Source: Vitrella brassicaformis | Lineage: Eukaryota; Sar; Vitrellaceae | NCBI GenBank assembly: GCA_001179505.1 | Contig: CDMY01000488.1 | Span: 286,744 to 347,711, forward strand | Direction of reading: 5' to 3' | DNA length: 60,968 nucleotides | In this document: piece by piece, positions 36,078 to 46,408 of the stretch | Position numbering within the stretch: the stretch's first letter is position 1 | Layout: every line of letters starts with the position of its first letter | Position numbers and translations under genes: made by a program | The notes under the pieces: model-generated | What the model was told of the DNA's origin: nothing | Seen by the model: the letters and a program-made list of their open reading frames with translations, nothing else | Database searches by the model: none

Positions 36078-37576
36078 CTAGCCTGCCCGCACCGATGGTG
36101 CGCTCTCCTTGTTGGTGTGGTGCAGCGGCTCCTTGTCTCGGATGCATCGCACCAGCAGGGTGGCCATCTGCTGGAACCACGGCTCTGAGGGCGCCCAGAA
36201 GGCCGCCCCCAGGTACTCCCGCAGGGCTGCGCTGAGGTTCTTCTTCTGGTTGAGGTAGTAGACGGCCGCGTTTTGGTAGGGGAAGTGGCGCTGGCTGTAG
36301 CGCGGGGCCGACTTGGCACGCTCGAACCACAGCAGGCACTCGGCCGCCACGGATGGGTCGGGATGGGACATCTTGCACACACCCTGGACACACACACATA
36401 CACACGGAGCACAAAGACAGAAAGAGAGAGGGGTCAGTTGCAAAGGTGGATGAATGGATGGATGGGGTGGATTTGTGGGTGCCGTTTGCTGGCTCACAAT
36501 GTCGTTGTATGGGTTCCCGAATGTTGGGTCGATTTCGATGGCTTTCTTGCAGAGGTCGATGACCTCACTGTTGACCTGATCCTTCCACCGCTCGTCCCGC
36601 CCGCAGCCCTCCTCCTCGCCACGCAGCAGCACAGACCACCCCAGATACGTGTAGGCGTCGGCCGTCGGCTTGGCCGCTATCGACGACCTGTGTTGTGTTA
36701 CATACCACACACACACACCCACACACACCAAGAAAAAGATGGATAGTCCACGCCGTGACGTGACACACACCGTCGCTTGCTTTTGCTGGGCGTACCTACC
36801 GAAATGTGTCTGCAGCGGCCTGCAGTGCCGCCACTGTGCGAGAAGTCCCCTCCCCTCCCACTTCGCCCTTCGCCGGGTGACTCGTTGCCTGATGCGCGTG
36901 TGCCGTATAGACAGGCCCTCTTCTTGACGACTTGTCTTCACTGGCAGTGGCAGTGGTGTGCTGTGCGGCAGTGATGATCTGCAGGCCTTGCTTGACGAGC
37001 GTGAGGGCCTGGTCGAGGGCAGGGTCTTCTTTGCGGAGAGCCGCGTAGAACTCGTCGTCAGTCACCGTCTGAACGAATGAACAATGGACACACAGCACAA
37101 TGTCCATCTGTCTGTCTGTCTGTCTGTCTGTCTGGCGTCTTGGCCTGTGCTTACTTCCACTTGATCAACACGACGGGGGTTGTAGTTGAGCTGAAAAACC
37201 AACATGAGACAGAACGACACACCGTTGACTGATGGACTCAAAACCGTCCTCGCGCCTCCCGTCCCGTCTTCCACCTCACCATACTGGACGTGTCAAGAGC
37301 CTCCGACAGCAGCTGGAGCAGCAGCAGCGATGCCGGGTGCACACCATGCGACTGAGTCTTGCGGAAGAGGTGCCTCACGTAGCGGGTGAGGGACTGCTGC
37401 TGCTCGAAGCCCTTGATGGGGCAGTTGGGAGCCAGTTGCTGTGTGATTCGGTCGAAGGCCTCGGCGATGGGCGCTGGCCACGGCTGTGCGATGAGGATGC
37501 GGAGGGGCTTGTGATCATCGAACTTGTGTGCGCGACGCAGCAGCGCCCGGTACGTCAGCCGCCGGAAGCTCTCCAT
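36078..37576 (-). CDS. LYR-motif and TPR-repeat protein
   Basis: ATG 37576 opens MESFRRLTYRALLRRAHKFD, a LYR-type (complex 1 LYR) helix; LYR proteins act in mitochondrial iron-sulfur delivery and complex assembly. Four introns join in phase: after TSSM (about 37280), after DQVE (about 37155), after ADTF (about 36800) and after YNDI (about 36498). The second half has TPR-like helices: ADAYTYLGWSVLLRG, DLCKKAIEIDPTFGNPYNDI, ECLLWFERAKSAPRYSQRHF and NAAVYYLNQKKNLSAALREY, ending SVRAG and TAG at 36078. No obvious mitochondrial presequence precedes the LYR helix. The pairing of a LYR helix with TPRs suggests an assembly or chaperone adaptor, which is inference. Confidence 0.75.
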
Positions 37577-38171
37577 CTCGAGAATTATGTCCACACCCGT
37601 TAGGGTTTGGGTGACGGGTTTCAAACCCTACACCTCGTCAGTTCGGAGGAAGGGGATGGCGCATGTACGTGTAGATGTGTCGTGTGTCTATGTGGATCCG
37701 ACTTTGTCACTTGACACTCTTGTCAACGATGATTCATTCGGCACACGAAATCTCTCACACGAAGGTCAGCCATCACCACACACCCACACACCGAGGCAAA
37801 AGCAACAGCAGCCACACACAACGAGTTCGAGCACCGATAAAGCACCGGTCCGGCTGGTGGCAGGCAGCAGGTGGGCAGCAGGTGGGTGAGCCCCTACCCC
37901 ATTCGTCCGTTCACATGGCACCTCAGTGGATGCGTCAGTGAACACATGAGGGTGAAAGCTCTCCACCTGCCAACCTTCCATCCATCCATCCATCCACCCA
38001 CCCCATGTGTCGAGCCGTCCATGCAGACATGCAGTATCTACCACATACATACCAGTGCCAGGCGACAGGGAAGCACTCGAGTGGGTCAGGCACCGACAAC
38101 CGTCCAGCCACACATCAAAACCCCCAACCTGCCTCCCTGTCTGCCAGCTAAATCTGCCTCTGTGCGCCTCT
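37577..38171. other. Intergenic, no gene seen
   Basis: Contains an inverted-repeat-like stretch with AAACCCTA/TAGGGTTT units (about 37600-37632) directly upstream of the LYR-TPR start, then simple repeats. No TGCGAGCT element. Confidence 0.55.
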
Positions 38172-40414
38172 CTATGTCATCCGCAGCGACCTGAATGTCT
38201 CCCTCCCGTCCCGCCCCTTGTCGACCCACCCCACCGCCCCCCACTCGACGGCCGACACATCCTTGCTGAAGCCGTTGTCGATGTCCCCCACCAGCCCCCA
38301 CTTGGCCGCCTCGTCCAGGATGGCCCGCTGCACCACCTCACGCAACTCCATCTTGCAGCCACCCACGCCGCCCACCACAAAGCACTGCAGCTGCGGCACC
38401 GTCACCTTGACGCGTTTGTCGCTCTGCTGCTCATGCCTCGTCCCGCCCACCACCTCCCGGTTGCTGCTGGCTTTGTACACGGCCGAATGGACAAAGTGCT
38501 CAGCAGCCGCACACACCCGCCGGGCCATGTCGGTGTGCCGCACACCGATGGCCTCACTAACGGCATCCTGGGCGGTATCCATGTCGAAGAGGTATGATGC
38601 GATGCGCCAGCCGAAGATGGGGGCCTCCTGCGGGCCGACGGCCAGCCAGGGGGTCAGGACGGCCGCGAGTGAGCGGTGGGGGACGAGAGCGGCGTTGACG
38701 GCCGCCATGACGGCAGTGGGCAGCTCGTTGAGCACTCCGGCATACTCCGTCAGCACCAGCTGGCGGCCGCGGCGGCCCCTCTCTGTGGCCGTGGGGATGC
38801 TGCTGATGTCGCCTCCCGCCCGCAGCAGGGAATGGATGATCCGCTGGTATTTGTCAATCTCGGCGCGAATCATCTCCCTGATGGCCTCGGGTGTGTCCAG
38901 GTCCTGAAGGTCTTGAGTGTAGCGATCGAGCTGTGTGGCAGCAATGGCGATGGGCGTGTCACCGTGGTTGTTCTGTGTGTCGATCCGGTCAGCGGGCAGG
39001 TTGCTGCAGAAGTAGCCGGCCACCTTGAGAGAGCCCCACGCTGCCGCGTAGTGCAGTGGCGTCTCCCCTAAGGCGTTTCCTGCCGCCATGTCGACCCCGT
39101 TCGCCACTATGAGGTCCAGGTAGGCGTAGATGAACGACTGGGGATAGCGCCCCCCCCGGCCACCTCGGCTGCCGCGTGCACCAGGTTGCAGCCAGACCGT
39201 TCTTCGGTGGCGAGGGTGGGGTCTCGTTGGATGAGTCGCTCATACATCGACATGAGCAGCTGCAGATACTCAGATGGGGGCTGACGCAGGGGACGGGGCA
39301 GCATCAGCATGCGTGGGCCTGGTGCGTGAAGGTCGATGTCGTGACGAGTTATCAGGATGTCGAAGGCCGTCTGATTGCCGGATGCAATCGCCAAGTGGAG
39401 GGGGGTCTCCCCGTTCTCGTCGGCTGCCGCATTGGGGCCGGCGCCGTCGTCGAACAGTGCGGTAAACGGCCCTCCGTCGAGCAGTGCGGTAATGATTGCC
39501 GACTGCTGCTCATCCGACGACCACTGGGGCAGGGCTACCCTCCAATCATCATCATAGTCTCCTGCTTGGACGGTGTTGACGGTGTAGCCCGACTTGTTGT
39601 CAATGGCGAGGCCCAACAAGCGGTAGCCAAGTCCATGACACCCGAAGCCCTTTCTCCTCAGCCGAGGGATGACATCCGGGTCGGCGCCCTGCTGGATGAG
39701 GTCGGTCACGTGCTGTGGATTGATTGTGCGGCCGATGATGCCCAGCGTCAGCTCCTTGGTGAGATTGTCCGTGTCGTGGGGGAATTGAGCCTCGATGTCG
39801 TTGGCTCCCCGGAAGCCGTCAGGCACCTCAACCGTGGTGGCCACCAGCACAGGATGACCTGCAACACACACAGCCACCAGACGACACACACAGTGAAGGT
39901 GTGTGCGGATCACATTCTTTCGCGTCTGTCTGTCTGTCTGTCTGGCGTACCGTCCTCCTCATAGCCGTCGTCCTCCTCAGAGTCGTCGTCGTCGTCATCC
40001 ATGTCGTCCCACAGCCACCCGCCCTCACCACCACCATCATCCTGCACACCATCCTGCCACGCTCCCTCCTCCTCGGCCATTTCACCGTCCTCCTGCTCAC
40101 GCAACAAATCTGAAACGAAGACATTCCAACACATTCGTCAGCAAAGCAAGATGATTATGCCACTGATGTGTTGATCAGTCCGTGTGGCGTGCTGTTGACT
40201 CACCACTGTCAGTGTCATTGTCGTCTTGCCCGCCTGGCTGCCCGCCACCATTGTTATCCTCCTCAGCCACATCGTCTGCACACGCAATCGAAGACATACA
40301 GTACACACCCGTGTAGCGATCACGATCTGTGTGTGGCGTACCTGTATCGTGATCGCCATCAGGACCGTCCGCCACGTCACCGGAGGCCATGTGGGTGTCG
40401 TGACCTCCAGACAT
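38172..40414 (-). CDS. Ankyrin-repeat protein, reading frame broken by a C8 homopolymer
   Basis: Acidic N-terminal exons (SGGHDTHMASGDVADG; DDDDDDSEEDDGYEED) precede an ankyrin region: ENGETPLHLAIASGNQTAF (about 39420-39380), LGETPLHYAAAWGSLKVAG (about 39060), HGDTPIAIAATQLDRY (about 38970). The frame shifts by one base at eight C residues (39150-39157): upstream frame ends AAEVAGG, downstream frame resumes RYPQSFIYAYLDLI, so a sequencing error is likely. The C-terminal exon (LREVVQRAILDEAAKWG) is duplicated beside the gap at 34346. The start is uncertain: ATG 40414 is used, but an upstream exon (ESDLRG, about 40550) joins in phase without an ATG. Probably a protein-binding adaptor. Confidence 0.7.
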
Positions 40415-40646
40415 CTCACTCCACAGGGGTGATTCGGTGCTGCCTTTTCTCTGTGCGATGTCCCGAGTTGCTTGCAGTAGTGATTCCGCCTGCTCTTTCC
40501 AATTTGCTCTCTTTCCTGCGTGAATGGATGGTCTTGAAGGGAAGACTCACCCCGAAGGTCGCTTTCCGTTACGTCAAATGTCAAACGTCAAGTCAACGTC
40601 AAACGTTATAATTAGGGCGGTCCGCCTGAAACTGCTGCGAGTTCCC

Positions 40647-40654
40647 AGCTCGCA
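40647..40654 (-). promoter_or_regulatory. Candidate promoter element TGCGAGCT (divergent pair ankyrin / thioredoxin-PUB)
   Basis: Reads AGCTCGCA on plus, ending 17 bases before ATG 40671, so it would lie in or at the edge of the 5' leader of the thioredoxin-PUB gene. Confidence 0.45.
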
Positions 40655-40670
40655 AGTGGAGGAGAAAAAC

Positions 40671-42128
40671 ATGACCATGGCGCTTGTGCCATTGTTTGGA
40701 GACCACCTCATGTGAGCAAATCGAAACAGATGGGTTCACGAGTTCAATTTGTTCATGCCTTTGCCTGCCTGTGCTGCAGACGTGGCACGACACCTGTTCC
40801 GACGGCCTCGCTTGATGCCGATGTGATTGGCATATATTTCTCTGCACACTGGTGCCCGCCCTGTCAGATCTTCACGCCTCAACTGGCTCAAGTAGGCACA
40901 TGCATGATGGGTACGCTCAGCTGACTCAGTCAGGTTCATCTGCTTGCGCAAATGAATACGTCTGATCTGTATGCTGCAGGTGTACATGGTGGCGAAGACT
41001 ATGGAGAAGAGCTTCGAGGTCAGTCGGGCACAAAACACAAAGGATGCGCATCGCTCGGCAGTGGGTGACTCGTGTGCTGCCTGTCTGTCGGCGTGTGTGT
41101 GTATGCCGCGGTCAGATTGTTTTTGTGAGTTCGGACCGAGACGCATCATCGTTCCAGCACTACTTCGCCACCATGCCCTGGCTCGCCATCCCATTTGACA
41201 AACGTACGGACCACTCAAACACACCAAACCATCCATCTTCACGTAGCGCTTTTTTTCCCCTTTGTCCCTCGTCGTCAGCAACTCGGCAGGTGCTCAAGAG
41301 CCGATATGGCATCAGTGGCATTCCCAGCCTCGTCCTCATCAATGGCCGCGACGGCTCCCTCATAAACAAGGAAGGCCGGCAGCAAGCCTTGCAGCCGAAC
41401 TTTGTGCAGGGCCTGCCCATGGGTGGCGGGTTGGATGCGTCGGTGAGGGGGGTCGACTTAGAAGCGGCGTTGGAGGCCCTCGACAGCAGTGGCGTGGGGG
41501 ATGAGGAGAAGAGGATCGGCCTAGAGACCATCGCAACCGTCATCAGAAAGTAAGCCGGTGGGAGGAGGGGAAGGAGGAGGGCAAGCAAGCTGTCGTGGTG
41601 GCCATGGCGCGTGTTGGTATCCATCAGTGTGGTCAACCATCCTGGCGAGGCCAAGTATCGCACCCTCAAGAAGAGCAACAAGAGCGTGCAGCAGAAGGTA
41701 CGTACGCCCAACCGGTCCAGATGCAGCGAATGGATGTGCCTGCTGATCTATAGTATTATCGTGTCTGTGCGTGACTGACTGACATGGATGGATGGATGGG
41801 GGATGCAGTTGGGTCGTCCCGAGTTCGCCCAACTGCTCAAGGTCGCGGGTTTTCGCGAGCAGCAAGACAGCTACACCATCCCGGAGGCCAACACAAGGGA
41901 CACCTCGCACATCAAGGTCAGCTAGACATGCGAACACACTCGCGATCGGACCGCACACTGGCCAGGCCGGCCGGGGATCAGTTCAGTGAGTGCTTGCTGG
42001 TGGTTGTTCAGGCGGTGCTAGACACGCTGTCGTGCTTGATCGAGACCCTCCCGCAGCAGCAGCAAGAGCAAGAGCAGCTGCGGCAGGCAGATGACGCACC
42101 CCAGCCTAATGCTGATGCAGCTGCATGA
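40671..42128 (+). CDS. Thioredoxin-like (nucleoredoxin type) and PUB-domain protein
   Basis: ATG 40671 (MTMALVPLFGDHL) joins in phase over the first intron to RGTTPVPTASLD. The thioredoxin fold shows GIYFSAHWCPPCQIFTPQL with the WCPPC redox site typical of nucleoredoxin/tryparedoxin, then IVFVSSDRDASSFQHYF, PWLAIPF and YGISGIPSLVLING with the cis-proline. After a short linker comes a PUB domain: IATVIRKVVNHPGEAKYRTL, KKSNKSVQQK, FAQLLKVAGFREQQ. PUB domains bind the tail of the p97/Cdc48 ATPase. The C-terminus is Gln/Glu-rich and ends at TGA 42126-42128. The pairing suggests a disulfide reductase recruited to p97 in protein quality control; this is inference. Six introns. Confidence 0.85.
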
Positions 42129-42335
42129 CGCGGCGTGAGAGAGGCTTGTTTGTTGGATAGGCACACACACTGACACACTAGCTGCATGCATTGCCTTGCA
42201 TCGACAGAAAATTGCTGCGCTGACACCAAGGCCGTGTACATGTAATTCGCAATTCAAGATGGACGGCTGAAGGTCACGCTAGAGACCAAGGCTTCCGAGA
42301 CGCCCCCATCCAGCCCCCGCCCGTCTCAACGCGTC

Positions 42336-44022
42336 ATGGAGCTCACAGCTTTGATTGCAGCCGTTGCCGTTTTCTCCTGCCTCGGCGCCGCAGCCTCCCA
42401 GGCAGCGTTTCTTGCACAAGCTGAGCGGCAGACCAGATTTCACCAGGTCCATGGCGGCATCGTGGTGGAGCCGGAATACGATGAAGTCCTGAGTAAGATC
42501 GTCCAGGCGAATGAGCAGCTGGAACGGCGCTGGCGCATCAACGGAGGGCTGTTCTCCGAGAAAGACGCCGAGAAGGCAAAGGAATTGTAATGAACGCTGA
42601 CTGCACTGCATGACATCACGCACCGCCTGATGAGTTAGTTCGTCGGCAGGATTTGTCATTGGTTCGTGCGTGGTGTGACTGTGTATAGGTACGGCTTCAC
42701 CAACAAGGTGCCCGCTGCGCTGAACGAGCTGCTTGCGGCGTTCACAGATCTCTTTGTCTACTTTGCAATTGACAATCTCGGCAAGGCAGACGACGCCCAT
42801 TCCTGGGATGTTGAGCAGGCCGCAAAGGCTGATGCCGTCATCACCTTCACCAACGAGATGCTCGGAAACAAGCTCACCCTGGTGCTCGCATGTCTCCACA
42901 CACTCGGGGCTGACGGTGGAATGAGTGGTCTGGTCTCTGTTTCGTCGTTTGTCGCAACAGGACTTCTTGAGGCTCGACCCCGTGACGAACAAAAGACGCT
43001 TCGACGACTTTTCAAAACCCTACAACCTGAAAGCGTCCATGACCACTGCCGACGAGGTCAACAACGGCGCCGCGTCTCGCGCATTTGGCGCGTGGAAAGC
43101 CCTGCTCGACCTGTACGTCCGACCTGTGTGTCTCTCTGTTGTCTCCCGCACGCTCATCTCGTTGTCTCCATCAGGTACAAGACCCTCCATCCAAAGGGAT
43201 GGATGGCGGAGCGGCTGGAAAGCGGCTCGGCTGACCCCACCGACATGACACCGCCTCTTCACATCGCTGAATTCTCGAAAAACATGGGCCGGGCCATGGA
43301 GCTGCTCATCCATGGGATCAAGCAGGAGTGGATGCCAATACTGATGAAGTATCTCAAGGCCAAGCTGACACAGGCGATGGCCTTGTACGAGGAGGGACAG
43401 CTGACGCGACAGCAGGAGGAGCTCCTGCAGATGATCTATAGCGAGATAACGACCAGCCCCAATGGGATCAACCTGCAGTGGGCCGCGTTCTTCAGCAAGT
43501 GGGAGCCCAACCAGCCTAATCGCCGCGTGTGAGCAGGACATGACTGACATACTGACCGGCCGCATGGGCGTGTGGTGTGTGGCTGGTTGAGAATTTGGTG
43601 TTTCTCTTGCCTGATTGCTGTCAGGTACATTCTCATGATGACCGTTGAGCAGGCTTTCAACTCGGTAAGGAAAAAAGCAGATACACACACACACACACAC
43701 ACACGCACAAAAGGCCGCGCCACACACGCCTTTCCCTCGTGACTGGGTGTCTGCCTGCCTGCCTGTGTGTCTGCAGGTGGTGCGCTTCATCCGTTCCTTG
43801 AGCAGCAAGGAAGTCGTCCACGACCCGAGGGAAGAGGAGCGCATGGAGCAGCTCTTCGCCGACCTGGCCCAACAGATGGGCCCCAAGCTGAGGCCCGTCG
43901 TGACATTCCTCACCGATGTGGCCTCGGGCACCGCCGCTGCTGCCAAAGCGACGAAAGACGCAGCCAAAGTTGTTGGCGAGAGATTTTCCAAGGAGATTTC
44001 CAAGTGGTGGGGGGGCAAGTGA
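42336..44022 (+). CDS. Secreted or membrane-targeted protein of unknown function
   Basis: ATG 42336 opens a clear signal peptide (ELTALIAAVAVFSCLGAAAS). The mature chain is mostly helical and charged, with no domain I recognise: GGIVVEPEYDEVLSKIVQAN, YGFTNKVPAALNELLAAFTD, then GAWKALLDLY joined over an intron to KTLHPKGWMAERLES, MGRAMELLIHGIKQEWMPIL, and a C-terminal exon VVRFIRSLSSKEVVHDPREE ending SKWWGGK and TGA 44020-44022. Six introns. An in-frame Ala/Lys-rich helix (ASGTAAAAKATKDAAK) precedes the end. Could be secreted, lumenal or plastid-directed. Confidence 0.7.
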
Positions 44023-44361
44023 GACAGTGCGAAAACACAGCGAGAGAGAGAGAGAGAGAGATCAGATGGTGTGTGTTGGTTCTGTGTGGAAGCGAACCGC
44101 AAAGACATTCACGCACGTCAATGAATGAATGACGACAAATTTGCCGATTGAGTGGGGGAGACGTGTAGTCTATTAACCGATGAGTTTAGTCATGTTCTGT
44201 GTTGCCACCCTGTAGCTGTCTCAAGCTCATGCATGTGTCTCTTCCATGAGTGAATGATTGAGTCCATCCATCGGTCCGTCAGCAGGCACATGACGCGACT
44301 CACACCCATTCCCTCTCTCTCTCACACACACACGCAGGCCTACACGTCCCCGCTCGCTCCT
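44023..44361. other. Convergent intergenic, no gene seen
   Basis: Contains a GA run (44041-44060) and short CA runs. Separates two facing gene ends. Confidence 0.6.
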
Positions 44362-45696
44362 TCAGCCGTTCCCTGTCGTGTCTTTCTTCCAGCGGCTGTG
44401 GTGCCAGCTGTCCCGAATGTTCCACTCCTCTCGCGAGTACTCATCATCATCCTGCAGCATGATATGATACACACATACATATGTCTTTCACCAGCTCATG
44501 ATCGTGCTCAGCCCATCTGCCACCTGTACATCCTTCAGGACGAAGCGAATGAATTCGGCCGCCTCGTCAGCTGTGTACAGCTCACCACGATCCCTCATAC
44601 CCTACAGACACACGCACATGTGCACACAAACCAGATGCCGCCTTGGACATGGAGGTGTCCATCGGCTCACCCGTAGGTACTCCACATCAGGCAGCTGCGT
44701 CGCAGGTGTCTCGATGAGCTTTGTCAGCCCGGGCGTGTCCACTGTCCCCGGCCGCACACTCGCTATCCTCACTTTTCCCATCGTCGGCAGCTCCAGCTGA
44801 CATACACACAGACACACACGTGGGCTGAGGCAGGGCATGTCTGGTCGGCCATCGATATGTATTCCGTCTCTCACCCACCCGCAGCTGCTCGTACAACCGA
44901 TGGAAGGCGGCTTTGGTCACGCCATAGGTCAAGCTGCCCACCTGTGGCCTGCGCAATGCAATCAGACATCCATCACACACAAAGTAAATTGCCCCTCGTT
45001 TGTGCACAGCTGTGGGTGTGGTGTGCCGCGGCAGGCATGTACCTTACCGGTGTGCGATGCCGGCGCCGACGTGCAAGATGCGCCCTGGCGGCTGCGATCG
45101 CTCCAGCAGAGGCAGCAGCTCTTGGGAGAGGAACAGCGGCGCCGTCACATTGGTCTCCATCGCATCCTACACAACCAAGTACACAGACAGACAGCAACAC
45201 CTCCAAGGACGAGCCTGCGAGCCTAATAGTGCATTCATTCATTCATCTCACCTGAAATTGCTCGAGAGAGATGTGCCCGACCCTCTCAGGCTCCCCCACA
45301 GCCGCGTCATGAACCAGGTATCGCACATTGGCCCCTTCCCTCGCCCGCAGCGCACCGACAATGTCGCTCCATGCCTCGGGGCGTCTGATGTCGGCTCTAC
45401 AGGGGTGGATGAGGGACGGATTGGGGCACGACTGACGCAGAGCGTCAAGCGAGCTGCCCGTGCGACTGACAGCAAGTACGTGAAGGCCGTCGTTGGCGAG
45501 AGCGCGGCAAAGCGCAGCACCGATCCCCGAACCCTGCAAGCCAAGCAGCCAAAACCAAACACAGCCGGCCACCAGTTGCCGGGGCGCATGGCTCGGCTCC
45601 TCTGTGCCGTCGGTGCCTCTGCCTCCCTCCCTCACTCACCGCGCCAGTGACAACAGCCCATTCCTCTCCTGCATGAGGCTGATCTGAGCCTTCCAT
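44362..45696 (-). CDS. Short-chain dehydrogenase/reductase (SDR), atypical active site
   Basis: ATG 45696 gives MEGSDQPHAGEEWAVVTGA, joined over the first intron to GSGIGAALCRALANDGLHVL: the TGxGSGIG nucleotide-binding loop. Further SDR landmarks are RYLVHDAAVG (in place of NNAG), NVTAP, and YGVTKAAFHRL with the YxxxK pair (about 44920). RIASVRPGTVDTPGL is the usual post-catalytic segment. The residue 13 before the Tyr, normally the catalytic Ser, is Ala (HVGAGIAHR). The last exon ends KKDTTGNG and TGA at 44362. It should be an NAD(P)H-dependent oxidoreductase of the benzil/sepiapterin reductase-like branch. Its start lies only 20 bases beyond the stop of TRAPPC4 on the same strand, so the promoter must overlap that gene or the two are co-transcribed. 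Confidence 0.85.
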
Positions 45697-45716
45697 GCCG
45701 GCTGCTGTGTGTGTGT

Positions 45717-46320
45717 CTATCCCAGGCCCTTGATGCTGTTGAAGAGGTTCTCCACGGCCCTGTCGAAGAGCTCGCATCGGATGGGCATGTCGATGTCGTG
45801 GAAGGGATTCTTGAGCACGTAGTCGGTGTAGACCTCGTACACCTGCTTCAGAAAACTGTCCAATATCACTGCTGGGAAGGTCGACGATGCCACGGCAAAG
45901 AACTTCAGACCTGTGACCACACGCAGATCGACGAGACTGGTCCCGCATATATCACTCATCCGCAGTGCATGTCTGTCGGCTTCGTTTGCCCGTGTACCAG
46001 TGAGTGTTTCGAAGCACTGAATTCTGAATCCCTCAGCCTCGATGAGGCTGATGCCGGTGGTCTGGAGGAAGCCGAAGGGCAGCCGCTTGGATGTGTTGAC
46101 GGGGGAGATCTGGGCTGCAATGGCGCTGAGGCCGTGGAATGTCGATGCAAGCCGGATGCGGTCGTTGGCCGTAAGCTTCACGTCAGACAAGAAATCCTAA
46201 CAGATAGCACACAACAAGGCATCAGACAGTCAGTCGTCATGACTCTGTGCTTCTCTCTTCTGTTTTCACCTTTTGGTAGACCAGGCTGCCGTGTCTGTTG
46301 TTGATATAGAGCGTGTACAT
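45717..46320 (-). CDS. TRAPPC4: TRAPP complex subunit 4 (TRAPPC4/Trs23, synbindin family)
   Basis: Tethering factor subunit of the TRAPP guanine-exchange complexes that activate Ypt1/Rab1 in ER-Golgi transport. Exon 1 (46320-46270) encodes MYTLYINNRHGSLVYQK, the first strand of the longin-like fold. Exon 2 (46196-45998) contains FHGLSAIAAQISPV and FRIQCFETLTG; exon 3 (45910-45717) has LKFFAVAS, VYEVYTDYVLKNPFHDIDMP and IRCELFDRAV, a strong family signature. The second intron (45911-45997) is 87 bases, in frame and stop-free. The spliced product is about 147 residues, shorter than the human protein (219), and lacks its PDZ-like insert. Start codons of this gene and the plastid DUF3119 gene are 88 bases apart. 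Confidence 0.92.
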
Positions 46321-46350
46321 CACTCGCGCAGAAAATCACTGCACAAGAGA

Positions 46351-46358
46351 TGCGAGCT
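46351..46358 (+). promoter_or_regulatory. Candidate promoter element TGCGAGCT (divergent pair TRAPPC4 / DUF3119)
   Basis: TGCGAGCTCA inside the 88-base interval between start codons, 31 bases from one ATG and 50 from the other. This is the tightest divergent promoter with an exact copy. Confidence 0.55.
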
Positions 46359-46408
46359 CAAACTCCGTCTGCGAGTTAGCGCGCCGAGCAGAAAGATCTG
46401 TGCCAACG

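Noticed and set aside
45769-45776. TGCGAGCT copy inside TRAPPC4
   Set aside because: It codes for the conserved Cys-Glu-Leu of IRCELF, so the sequence is explained by the protein; not counted as a promoter element.
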